From Caulobacteraceae bacterium (GTDB lineage Bacteria > Pseudomonadota > Alphaproteobacteria > Caulobacterales > Caulobacteraceae), in contig JACDGF010000041.1 of the NCBI GenBank assembly GCA_013815405.1, positions 1-10,298 of the forward strand: DNA of 10,298 nucleotides. The letters run 5' to 3'. This document shows, in pieces, positions 1 to 7,300 of this stretch. How positions within the stretch are numbered: position 1 is the stretch's first letter; each line of letters opens with the position of its first letter. The notes below the pieces were generated by a model. The model had not been told where the DNA came from. It was given only the letters and a program-made list of their open reading frames with translations, and did not search any database. The position numbers and the translations under genes are program-made.

Positions 1-209
1 GGCTCGGCCGCCGCCGGCGCGGGCGTCTCGACCGCCGAAGGGGCCGGAGCGGGCGCCGGCTTCGCCGCGGGCCCGCTGACGGGGTATTGCGGTTGCAGGG
101 GCGGGGGCGCCTGGTAGTTGTCGCGAACCGCGTAGGTCGGCGTGGCGCAGGCGCCGACCCACGTCGCGAGCCCCGCGATCGCCGCCGCCTTGATCAAGAT
201 CCGCGTCAT
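1..209 (-). CDS. Lipoprotein, N-terminal part (probable envelope LysM/M23-type peptidase), cut by window edge
   Basis: An open frame of 69 codons runs from the ATG at 207-209 to the window edge without a stop. The product begins MTRILIKAAAIAGLATWVGAC: basic start, short hydrophobic stretch, and a lipobox V18-G19-A20-C21, so a lipoprotein signal peptide with C21 as the lipidated residue is clear. After it comes a Pro/Ala-rich linker typical of a protein held away from the membrane. A GGAG element lies about 5 bases before the ATG. The gene starts 44 bp after pcm. In many alphaproteobacteria the gene after serS-surE-pcm encodes a LysM/M23 (NlpD/murein hydrolase activator-like) lipoprotein, and I infer that identity from position only; no catalytic domain is inside the window. 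The lipoprotein call is strong, the peptidase call is weak. Confidence 0.7.
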   Translation of the reverse strand, partial: MTRILIKAAAIAGLATWVGACATPTYAVRDNYQAPPPLQPQYPVSGPAAKPAPAPAPSAVETPAPAAAE

Positions 210-253
210 CGCCACTCCGTTTTTTCGCGCCAGGATTCCGTCGTGACGGCGGG

Positions 254-919
254 CTAGAGTTCGCGCGCCACCCCCTCCAGCAGCGGCACGAAGCGCACTT
301 CGCAGAGGATATCCACGGAGAAGCCTCCTACCCCGTCCCCCGCGTAGCGGCAAAGTTTCTGGATCGGACCCTTGCCCACCGGCGCGACCAGCACCCCGGA
401 GGGTTTGAGTTGTTCGAGAAGCGGCTTGGGCTCCTCCGGCGCCGCCGCCGTGACCAGAATGCGGTCAAAAGGCGCCTGCTCGGGCCAACCCAGCATGCCG
501 TCGCCGAATTTCGTGATGATGTTGGTGAGCTGGAGGGACTGGAACCGCGCCTCCGCCTCGCGCAGCAGGGTGCGGTAGCGCTCCACAGTGTAGACGAGCC
601 GCGAGAGGCGGGCGAGCACCGCGGTCTGGTATCCCGATCCCGCGCCGATCTCCAGGACTCGCGCCCGGGGCTCCAGGGTCAGGGCCTGGGTCATCAGGCC
701 GACGATATAGGGCTGGCTGATCGTCTGGCCGCAGGCGATCGGCAGGGCCGAATCCTCCCACGACCGGTCCTTGAAGAGGTCCGGCGTGAAGAGATCCCGG
801 GGTGTGCGTTCGATCGCGGCCAGGACCGCCGGGTCGGTGACGCCCTGCGACCGAAGCGTCAGGATCAGGCGGGCCAGGCGGGTCTCCCGCTCGGCCGGCT
901 CCCTGGGCTTGCGGGTCAT
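254..919 (-). CDS. pcm: Protein-L-isoaspartate O-methyltransferase
   Basis: This 221-residue cytoplasmic enzyme uses S-adenosylmethionine to methylate L-isoaspartyl residues in aged proteins, starting their repair. The family hallmarks are all present: the substrate-side motif GQTISQP at residues 64-70, the SAM-binding motif [17 protein letters not shown] from residue 88, the acidic post-I strand VYTVER at 109-114, and motif [12 protein letters not shown] at 151-160. The length is normal for bacterial Pcm. The start ATG overlaps the surE stop by four bases (ATGA, 916-919 read on the minus strand), which fixes the start and implies translational coupling. surE and pcm are neighbours in many proteobacteria as stress-survival genes. 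Nothing is unusual in the sequence. Confidence 0.96.
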   Translation of the reverse strand: MTRKPREPAERETRLARLILTLRSQGVTDPAVLAAIERTPRDLFTPDLFKDRSWEDSALPIACGQTISQPYIVGLMTQALTLEPRARVLEIGAGSGYQTAVLARLSRLVYTVERYRTLLREAEARFQSLQLTNIITKFGDGMLGWPEQAPFDRILVTAAAPEEPKPLLEQLKPSGVLVAPVGKGPIQKLCRYAGDGVGGFSVDILCEVRFVPLLEGVAREL

Positions 920-1710
920 GCCCTCGCCCGCAAGTTCGGCGGCGCGCCGCCCACCGAAGCCTTCAGCGCCGCGACCGTTTCCAGATGCGTCAGGTCGATA
1001 TGCAGGGGGGTGACGGAGATGCGCCCTTCATAGGCGGCCGCCAGATCTGTGCCCCGCTCGGGCCTGGAGGGTTCGGCGGTGAAACCCAGCCAATAGTAGT
1101 CGCGGCCGCGAAGGTCGGTGCGCTGTTCGGCGTAGCGGGTGCGCACGTCGCGGAAACCCTGACGGGTCACCTCGACCTCGCTGATGCGCGCCGCCGGCCG
1201 GGCCGGGAAATTGATGTTGAGAATCACGTCCGCGGGCCAGCCGACCTCCATCAGGCGCTCCACCAGCCCGGGCCCGAAGCGCTCGGCCGCTTCGAAGGGC
1301 GCCGGCAGGGCCGCATCGCCGTAGCGCATCATCTGCGACAGCGCCATGGCCGGGACGCCCAGCGCCATCCCCTCGATGGCGGCGGCCACGGTGCCGGACA
1401 TGGTCACGTCCTCGGCGGCGTTGAGGCCGCGGTTGACCCCAGAAAGCACCAGGTCGGGACGGTCACCCTCGATCAGGTGCTGGACGGCGAGCATGACGCA
1501 GTCGGTGGGCGTGCCCAGCACCGCGAAGCGCCGGTCGTCCAGCCGCCGCACCCGGAGCGGTTCGGAAAGGGTCAGGGCCCGCGACGCCCCCGACTGCTCG
1601 GCTTCCGGCGCGCAGATCCAGACGTCGTCCGACAAGGCCCGCGCGATCCGCTCGAGGACCGCCAGGCCCTCGGCATGGATCCCGTCGTCGTTGGTGACGA
1701 GCACTCTCAT
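916..1710 (-). CDS. surE: 5'/3'-nucleotidase SurE
   Basis: This 264-residue protein belongs to the SurE family of metal-dependent nucleoside monophosphate phosphatases, linked to stationary-phase survival and nucleotide-pool balance. It starts [16 protein letters not shown] with the metal-binding pair D8-D9. It also has S40 in the [10 protein letters not shown] loop, N93 in SGVNRGLN and the MSGTVAAA segment at 104-111, which together form the known active site. An open frame continues upstream to 2025, but that part is a shadow of serS. The ATG at 1708-1710 overlaps the serS stop as ATGA and places NDDG at the normal position, so this is the right start. The 3' end overlaps pcm by the same kind of ATGA. 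Confidence 0.96.
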   Translation of the reverse strand: MRVLVTNDDGIHAEGLAVLERIARALSDDVWICAPEAEQSGASRALTLSEPLRVRRLDDRRFAVLGTPTDCVMLAVQHLIEGDRPDLVLSGVNRGLNAAEDVTMSGTVAAAIEGMALGVPAMALSQMMRYGDAALPAPFEAAERFGPGLVERLMEVGWPADVILNINFPARPAARISEVEVTRQGFRDVRTRYAEQRTDLRGRDYYWLGFTAEPSRPERGTDLAAAYEGRISVTPLHIDLTHLETVAALKASVGGAPPNLRARA

Positions 1711-2987
1711 GCCTCGGCGCCGACGTGGGTCATGCCCCGCATATAGGGGTGGAGCGCCTGAGGGATGGCGATGCGTCCGGCCTCGTCCTGGTAGTTTTCC
1801 ATGATCGCCACCAGGGCGCGGCCGACCGCCAAGCCCGAGCCGTTGAGGGTGTGAACGAACCGGGCGGTCTTGTCCTTGGGGCCCTTGAAGCGGGCGTCCA
1901 TGCGGCGGGCCTGGAAGTCGCCGCAGTGGGAGCAGGAGCTGATTTCGCGCCAGGTATTTTGCGAGGGCAGCCAGACTTCCAGGTCGTAGGTCTTGCGGGC
2001 CGAAAACCCCATGTCGCCGGCGCACAGCAGGACCGTCCGGAAGGGAAGTTCGAGGCGCTTGAGCACCGCCTCGGCGCAGGCGGTCATGCGTTCATGTTCG
2101 GCCTCCGACTCCTCGGGCGTGGTCACTGAAACCAGCTCGACCTTTTCGAACTGGTGCTGGCGGATCATGCCGCGGGTGTCCTTGCCCGCGGCGCCCGCCT
2201 CGGACCGGAAGCAGGGGGTCAGGGCGGCGAGGCGCAGGGGCAGGCGATCGGCCGGCGTGATCTGGTCGCGGACGAGGTTGGCGAGGGACACCTCGGCGGT
2301 CGGGATCAGCCAGAGCCCGTCGGTGGCGCGGAACGAATCCTCGGCGAATTTGGGAAGCTGGCCGGCGCCGAACATCGCCGCGTCCCTGACCAGCAGCGGC
2401 GGCGAGACCTCCGTATAGCCATGCTCTTGGGTCTGGAGATCCAGCATGAATTGGCCCAGCGCCCGCTGCAGCCTCGCCAGGGCGCCGGAGAGGACCACGA
2501 ACCGGGCGCCGGACATGCGGGCGGCCGCCTCGAAATCCATCATGCCCAGGCCCTGCCCCAGGTCCACGTGGTCCTTCGCCGCCTCGCGTCCGACCGGCTC
2601 TCCCCATCGCCGGATTTCGACATTGCCGTGCTCGTCGAGTCCGAGCGGGACGTCGGGCGCGGGGAGGTTGGGGAGGGCGGCCAGCAGGGTGTGGAGGTGA
2701 TCGCGCCGCTCCGCTTCTTCCTTGGAGTTTTGGCTGATCAAGCTCTTTTGGGAGTCCACCCGCGCCGTCAGATCCGCAACATCGGCGTCTCTGCCGGCAG
2801 CCTTGGCCTGGCCGATTTGCCTGGAGAGTTCGTTGCGCATCGACTGAAGCGTTTGCAGCCCCGTTTGGATCGCGCGCAGGCGCTCGTCCGCCGCCAATAT
2901 CGCCGGCGTGTGGGCGCTCAGCCCCCTCGATTCCCACGCGCGATCGAACGCCGCGGGGTCGTCGCGAAGGGCTCTAAGGTCGTGCAT
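1707..2987 (-). CDS. serS: Seryl-tRNA synthetase
   Basis: This class II aminoacyl-tRNA synthetase charges tRNA-Ser (and tRNA-Sec where present) with serine in the cytoplasm; the predicted length is 426 residues. The N-terminal ~100 residues ([20 protein letters not shown], then a long heptad-like stretch) form the coiled-coil arm that holds the tRNA long variable arm. The catalytic core shows the TAE serine-binding loop (230-232), motif 2 with FRSEAG (260-265) and motif 3 with [10 protein letters not shown] from 383. An in-frame ATG exists 22 codons upstream at 3053, but family members begin with M-(L/H)-D-L/I-R, so I chose the ATG at 2985-2987. The 168 bp upstream shows no convincing promoter. 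It is the first gene of the serS-surE-pcm cluster, joined to surE by an ATGA overlap. Confidence 0.97.
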   Translation of the reverse strand: MHDLRALRDDPAAFDRAWESRGLSAHTPAILAADERLRAIQTGLQTLQSMRNELSRQIGQAKAAGRDADVADLTARVDSQKSLISQNSKEEAERRDHLHTLLAALPNLPAPDVPLGLDEHGNVEIRRWGEPVGREAAKDHVDLGQGLGMMDFEAAARMSGARFVVLSGALARLQRALGQFMLDLQTQEHGYTEVSPPLLVRDAAMFGAGQLPKFAEDSFRATDGLWLIPTAEVSLANLVRDQITPADRLPLRLAALTPCFRSEAGAAGKDTRGMIRQHQFEKVELVSVTTPEESEAEHERMTACAEAVLKRLELPFRTVLLCAGDMGFSARKTYDLEVWLPSQNTWREISSCSHCGDFQARRMDARFKGPKDKTARFVHTLNGSGLAVGRALVAIMENYQDEAGRIAIPQALHPYMRGMTHVGAEA

Positions 2988-3155
2988 GGATCGGAATGAG
3001 CGCCTGGAGTGGGAGGGGCCTTCCCCCTTAAGGCGCGCCGGCGGGGACGCCAAGGCGTCAGGCCGCGCCGTTCCGCCAGTTAGATACCGTGTCGCCGGAG
3101 CTCTGTCCCCCAGCTCTCCCGGCCAAATCGATTTCCCCGGAACTCGCGCACTCTC

Positions 3156-3464
3156 TCAACCAGGTCGCACTCCCTCGATTTTACCTTCGGCGAGAGGGCG
3201 GCCGCCTTCGAAGAGGGTGGACCATTTGCCTTCTGTCAGCCAACCGTGAGGGGCGCCAGGCATCAGGAATCTAATCGTCCCGAGCTGGTGGCCCTGGGCA
3301 TCCGGTACACCTTCGACTTCTACGACGAAGCTCCATGCGTTGCTAGTCCAGTCTTCGCTCTGGTGGTCGAAGCGGGCCGGCAAAGAGAACCGCTGCCCTC
3401 GAGGCGAATGGTTCGACGGGCCCCTTACCAGCCAATGAAGGAGAACATTCGTTTGCAGCGTCAT
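3156..3464 (-). CDS. Small hypothetical protein at the end of the RHS locus; possible immunity protein
   Basis: I do not recognise this 102-residue protein. It is probably soluble and cytoplasmic: there is no signal peptide or membrane segment. It reads like a real folded protein, with a patterned alternation of hydrophobic and polar residues, e.g. WSFVVEVEGVPDAQGHQLG (44-62), TIRFLMPGAPHGWL, and a final LFEGGRPLAEGKI strand-turn. The ATG at 3462-3464 lacks a clear Shine-Dalgarno site. The frame is open upstream for another 14 codons to a TAA, so the true start could be a non-ATG codon there. It lies right after an RHS core fragment, where a cognate immunity gene would sit once its toxin tip has been lost. 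That role is an inference from position only. Confidence 0.6.
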   Translation of the reverse strand: MTLQTNVLLHWLVRGPSNHSPRGQRFSLPARFDHQSEDWTSNAWSFVVEVEGVPDAQGHQLGTIRFLMPGAPHGWLTEGKWSTLFEGGRPLAEGKIEGVRPG

Positions 3465-3530
3465 GGTGAACTTGGCCAGGGTGTGATGGTCGGCTTCCCC
3501 ATCTGATTATAGAAGTAGCGAAGCGGCCGG

Positions 3531-3645
3531 CGCCGACCCATCGGTAGCGGTGGGCGCCCAACCCAAGTCTGTCAACTCCCATCAACCGCCCGGCCAGGTC
3601 GGAGCACGGGGTCGCGGCGGAGCGAATGGTGATCAGTCTCTTCCA
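3531..3645 (-). pseudogene. Decayed RHS core fragment
   Basis: On the minus strand a frame here reads LITIRSAATPCSDLAGRLMGV. This matches LISVGAAATLRSDPAGRLMEV inside the intact RHS protein (near residues 1057-1077). At the DNA level 3579-3636 aligns without gaps to 5451-5508, with 45 of 58 bases identical by my hand count; weaker similarity continues to about 3531. No YD-repeat frame continues on either side: the RHS-associated core boundary (DPxG) and a following toxin domain are missing. It lies in a different frame from the orphan toxin tip just before it. I read it as the leftover of an older RHS copy or of a displaced core-plus-tip module, not as a gene. Confidence 0.75.
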
Positions 3646-3866
3646 TCGGACGATGATCTGGCCTTCGCCCTCCGAGCTTCCTGGATGATCCGATTCCAAT
3701 AACCCACGGCTTCTATATGCTGAACGCGCGTCAAGGTGATCTTGTTCGCTGGGTCGGTCGGGCTTCCGCTAAGGATTATCGGTTGAATCTCAAAAATTTC
3801 TTTGTCAGCAGCATCCGCCGGCCGACTTTTTGCAAATTTGATTTGAGATGACATAGCAGGCTTCAC
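3633..3866 (-). CDS. Orphan RHS C-terminal toxin tip (HNH-like), probably displaced or decaying
   Basis: This 77-residue product carries EIQPIILSGSPTDPANKITL followed by an EH-like QH and YWN. It parallels EIQPIKFGGSPTDPSNKIPL...EH...WWN at the very end of the intact RHS protein. It therefore looks like a detached copy of the same nuclease-like tip, without the RHS core in front. It begins with GTG at 3866, overlapping the TGA of the SUKH gene as GTGA, so it could be translated by coupling; an ATG four codons in (3854) is an alternative. The residue before EIQP is F here but H (H1426) in the intact protein. If that His is catalytic, as in HNH-type folds, this copy is inactive. The last codons run into the decayed RHS core fragment. 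Function is inferred; expression is unknown. Confidence 0.6.
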   Translation of the reverse strand: MKPAMSSQIKFAKSRPADAADKEIFEIQPIILSGSPTDPANKITLTRVQHIEAVGYWNRIIQEARRAKARSSSDGRD

Positions 3867-4315
3867 GCTATGTAGAGCACTTCTAGGAACGTGTTGAAGC
3901 TCGAAGCGATCATGCGAGCTAGGCTTGGTTCCATGCCTACAAAGGGAATGGAATTGATCGGCATCGCCGGCGTCCGGGTGTCGAAAGCGTAAGCTTCACC
4001 TCCCCCATCCGACCCGAAGATAAAGAAGCCTGGAGCATACTCTTTCACTTTATACAGCATGTTCATATCGGGCAATTCACTTATACTCCATAGTATAACG
4101 TACGAGTTTTTCCCAATAATACCCTCACCGCCGCCAAACATTTTTAGGAATTTGACGTATTCATTAGGTATATTAATGTTGGTCTTCCGTTTAAAATCGA
4201 CAATTTCATTCATTATTGCTGGTTTTTTTCCCCGAAAACCAGAAAACAAATCGTCATTATTGGATAAAATCACGCCAGTCACCTTGATAAGTCGCGTTGA
4301 AGTTGATTCCACCAT
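3863..4315 (-). CDS. SUKH (SMI1/KNR4-like) family immunity protein
   Basis: The product has up to 150 residues and shows the SUKH pattern: IPNEYVKFLKMFGGGEG at 49-65 (the 'LPxxYxxFL..xGG' element), FGSDGGGEAYAFDT at 100-113, and a closing helix MIASSFNTFLEVL at 135-147. Members of this superfamily are common antidotes of polymorphic nuclease toxins and act in the cytoplasm by binding the cognate toxin. Its place directly after the RHS toxin tip is what that role predicts. Coordinates give the longest frame (ATG at 4315, overlapping RHS by 37 bases, no Shine-Dalgarno seen). A GTG at 4282 overlaps the RHS stop as GTGA, and a GTG at 4273 has AAGGTG six bases before it; both are more plausible starts. 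The gene is visibly AT-rich compared with its neighbours, suggesting recent acquisition. Confidence 0.85.
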   Translation of the reverse strand: MVESTSTRLIKVTGVILSNNDDLFSGFRGKKPAIMNEIVDFKRKTNINIPNEYVKFLKMFGGGEGIIGKNSYVILWSISELPDMNMLYKVKEYAPGFFIFGSDGGGEAYAFDTRTPAMPINSIPFVGMEPSLARMIASSFNTFLEVLYIA

Positions 4316-7300
4316 GTCGTTGCTGGTATATGTTCTGCCGAGCTTAGCGGGATTTTATTAGAGGGGTCGGTTGGACTGCCCCCGAATTTAATTGGCTGGA
4401 TCTCATGAATCTGAAGTGTATTAAGCGTTGAGTCTGCTGTGTGCATTGCCCGGTTTGCCTGATTGGCCGCACTTCTAGCGGCCTCGTATTCGTCACCCTC
4501 TAATAGCCTGAACGGCCCGGCCGGTTCGGGCAGGCTGGCGGGATAACCACTCCAATCCACTATCGAAAAGCTGCCGTCCGCAAGCAAGGCGCTTTCTGGG
4601 CCGGCGAAATCAAAGGCGACATAGCCGCTGCCTGCGGCAATTGTGGTGATACCGAACAGGCCGGCCACCACGCCTGTCGTCACGCCGAGCGCGGGACCTC
4701 CTAACCCCACGGCGAACAATTGTCCCTGAGACTCCGTCGACCCGGGGAAGTTCCCGCTCGCGCATTGACTGCCTTCGTGCGGGAACGCCGCGCAAATTTC
4801 GTTCACGCTGCCAAAGGAAAAAAACTTTCCGACGTAGCCCACAACCCTCGCAAGTTCAGCCGCTATGCGGCCCACGTCGATCTGACCGCCGGCCGATCGA
4901 AGCCATTCCGGACGAGGAGCGGTCACGACAAATTCGGACACCGTGGTGGGGGGCGCCTCCTGGGTCCCGTTGGGATCGAGCAGGTTGATCGGATCGTCGT
5001 GGGCGTAGAGGTACCAGTTCAGCCCGTCACCGTAGCCGATCGGGTCGGTCTGGAGGAAGCGCCCCAGGGACGGCGAATAGTCGCGGGCCTTGTCGTGATA
5101 GACCCCAGCCTCGGCGAGCCACATCTGGCCGCCATACTGAAACCGCCCCAGATTGCCGGCGCCCGGAACCCCATACTCGTCATAGGTGTTGGCGGAAAGG
5201 CGGGCGCCGCCGGCGTCGGCGACCGCGATCACCGAGCCTCGCTCGTCGGAAAGCAGCCACCGCCGCTGGCTGGTGTCGGCGCTGTTGTACCAAACCACCG
5301 TCTCGTCGATCCCGGGGCCGGGCACATAGCGGGCGTGAAGCACGCCGTCGTCCGCGCCGACCGTGCCGTATTCGGCCAGAAGCCCGGATCCGCCGTAGCG
5401 AAACCACCGACTCGCGGTGGTGGGAGCGCCCCCGCTCAGGTCCGTCACCTCCATCAATCGCCCGGCCGGATCGGAGCGCAGAGTCGCCGCCGCGCCGACG
5501 GAGATCAGATTGTTCTTCGCGTCATAGACATACGTGTCGGCGCCGTCGGAGGTGAGGTTGCCCCGGAGGTCGCCATAGCTGAAGAAGGCGGCGCCCGAGG
5601 CGGTCACCTGATTCTGGCCGTTGATCGTCGAGGTCTGCGTGGGCGGGAAGGGGCCCGTAAACGCATAGGCGGCGTTCGTGGCCACCCGGGTCTTGATCTG
5701 GTCTGCCGCGCTGTAGGTGAAGGTCAGCGTCTGGTTCGCGCCGGTGTTCGGGCTGGGAAACCCATGCGCCAGCCTCGACAGACGCCAAGCCGCGTCGAAG
5801 CCGTAGGCGGTGGCCACCCCATTGCCACGGTTCACCAACCTGCGTTGCCCCAGGTCGTTATAGCCGTAGGTCGCCAGAAGGCCGACCCCGCTGGTCGCGC
5901 CCTTTTCTTCGATGGCCGTCACCTCGCCGGTCCAGTCATGCAGATAGTCGACGTAGAAACCGTCCGGCCACGTCAGCTTGATGAGATTGCCCGCCAGGTC
6001 GTACTTGTAGCCGAAGGTCCCATACGCGCCGGCTTCGCTGGTCACCCGGCCCAGCGCGTCATGGACATAGTTCAAGGTCTCGCCCCCCTGGCTTGAAGAG
6101 ACGAGCCGCCCCAGGTTGTCATAGGCGTAGCTCAAGGCGGGCGGGCTCCCCGACGAGGGCGTGACCGTGCTGGTTCGCCCCAGAGCGTCATAAACAAGGG
6201 TGACCGTGGTCGCATCGCGCCGGCGGTCTTGCTTCAGGCGCGAGTTGGCGTCGTAGCTGTAGAGTTCGTAGTCGGTCGTCGAACTCACTGAGCCGTTGGA
6301 GGGCGTCGGATACTGGACCTTCGACAGCCGGTCGAAGCCGTCATAGGTTTGCGTGGTCAGGTTGCCTTTGGCGTCAGCGACCGTGGCCAGATTGCCATTG
6401 GCGCTGTACGTCAGGGTCCGCTCATTCTGTTGCTCGTTCGGGACGCCATAGCTGCCGGTCACCTGGGTCAGCCGGTTGGCGTCGTCATAGGTATTGAGCG
6501 TGATGCGATCGGGCCCATCGGCGCCGGCGGCGCCCAGTGTGCAGGCGGAACCCGGCGGGGAAGAAAACGCGGCCGCGTTCATCCGGTTCGCAACGCAGGT
6601 CGGACGGTTGGCGACGTCGTAATCATATTGAGTCACTGCCTGAGTGGCGCCGCCGCTGACGACAGCTTGTTCCACTCTGCGATCCAGCCCGTCATAGGTG
6701 ACGGCATCCTGCCGCAGGGTGGCGAAGGCCGGCCAATCGCTGTCGGCTTGGCTGGGCGCCGTGCCCTCCTCGATCAGGCTGGGCATGCCGTCGGGCGCAT
6801 AGGTATAGCGGACCGCCCGATTTTTCAGGGCGCCATAGCCCGGATTGGGACCGACGACGCCGGTCAACTCTCGCGCGGCGTCATAGCGATAACGGATCGT
6901 CTGGGAAGGCCCCAAGGGCCCCTGCACCGTCAGCACATTTCCGACGTTGTCGTAGGTCGTCCTGGTGGTGGCCGACAAACTCCCGTTGCCGCTTGTGACG
7001 CTGGTCGGCAGCGCGTTGTATGATCCGGCGTATGAAATCGTCGTCGAGATCGTGTCCGAGGAGCCCCCCGAGCAGGTCAAGGACGCGGTGGTCGAACTGG
7101 CGGTGATGGTGGCCGTGGTCGTCGCGCAGGCGGTCGAGCCCGTCGGCTCCCAAAGCGCCCCCGCTTGAACCCTCGTGCCCGAGCTGTTCATCTGATAGGT
7201 CGGGATCTGGGCGTAGCCATAGGCAAACGTCGGCGAAATTCCGTTCGGGGCCGCCGGCAAAATCGCGGTCAACACCCCGCCGTGCACTGTGGAATAGGTG

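Noticed and set aside
985..1746. 253-codon plus-strand frame over surE, and similar plus-strand frames over serS and pcm
   Set aside because: They lie opposite genes with complete family motifs, and their His/Gly/Arg-rich products match no family.
1711..2025. N-terminal extension of the surE frame
   Set aside because: It overlaps serS in another frame; the NDDG motif places the SurE start at 1710.
3095..3122. GC-rich inverted repeat (CCGG/AGCT arms) after the 102-residue gene
   Set aside because: Short arms with a bulge and no T run on the minus strand, so not a convincing intrinsic terminator.
2988..3155. Possible leader or promoter region of serS
   Set aside because: I found no paired -35/-10 boxes and no riboswitch-like fold; only scattered short GC hairpins.
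3506..3511. Perfect TATAAT on the minus strand before the 102-residue gene
   Set aside because: No -35-like hexamer at 15-19 bases upstream. One hexamer alone is weak evidence, although it could drive that gene.
3343..3699. 118-codon minus-strand frame
   Set aside because: Only its first half resembles RHS core; the rest overlaps the 3156-3464 gene out of frame. It is treated as part of the decayed RHS fragment.
4720..6096. 458-codon open frame on the plus strand
   Set aside because: It is exactly antisense to the RHS YD-repeat region. Its Arg/Gly/Val-rich product with no domain is typical of a GC-rich shadow frame.
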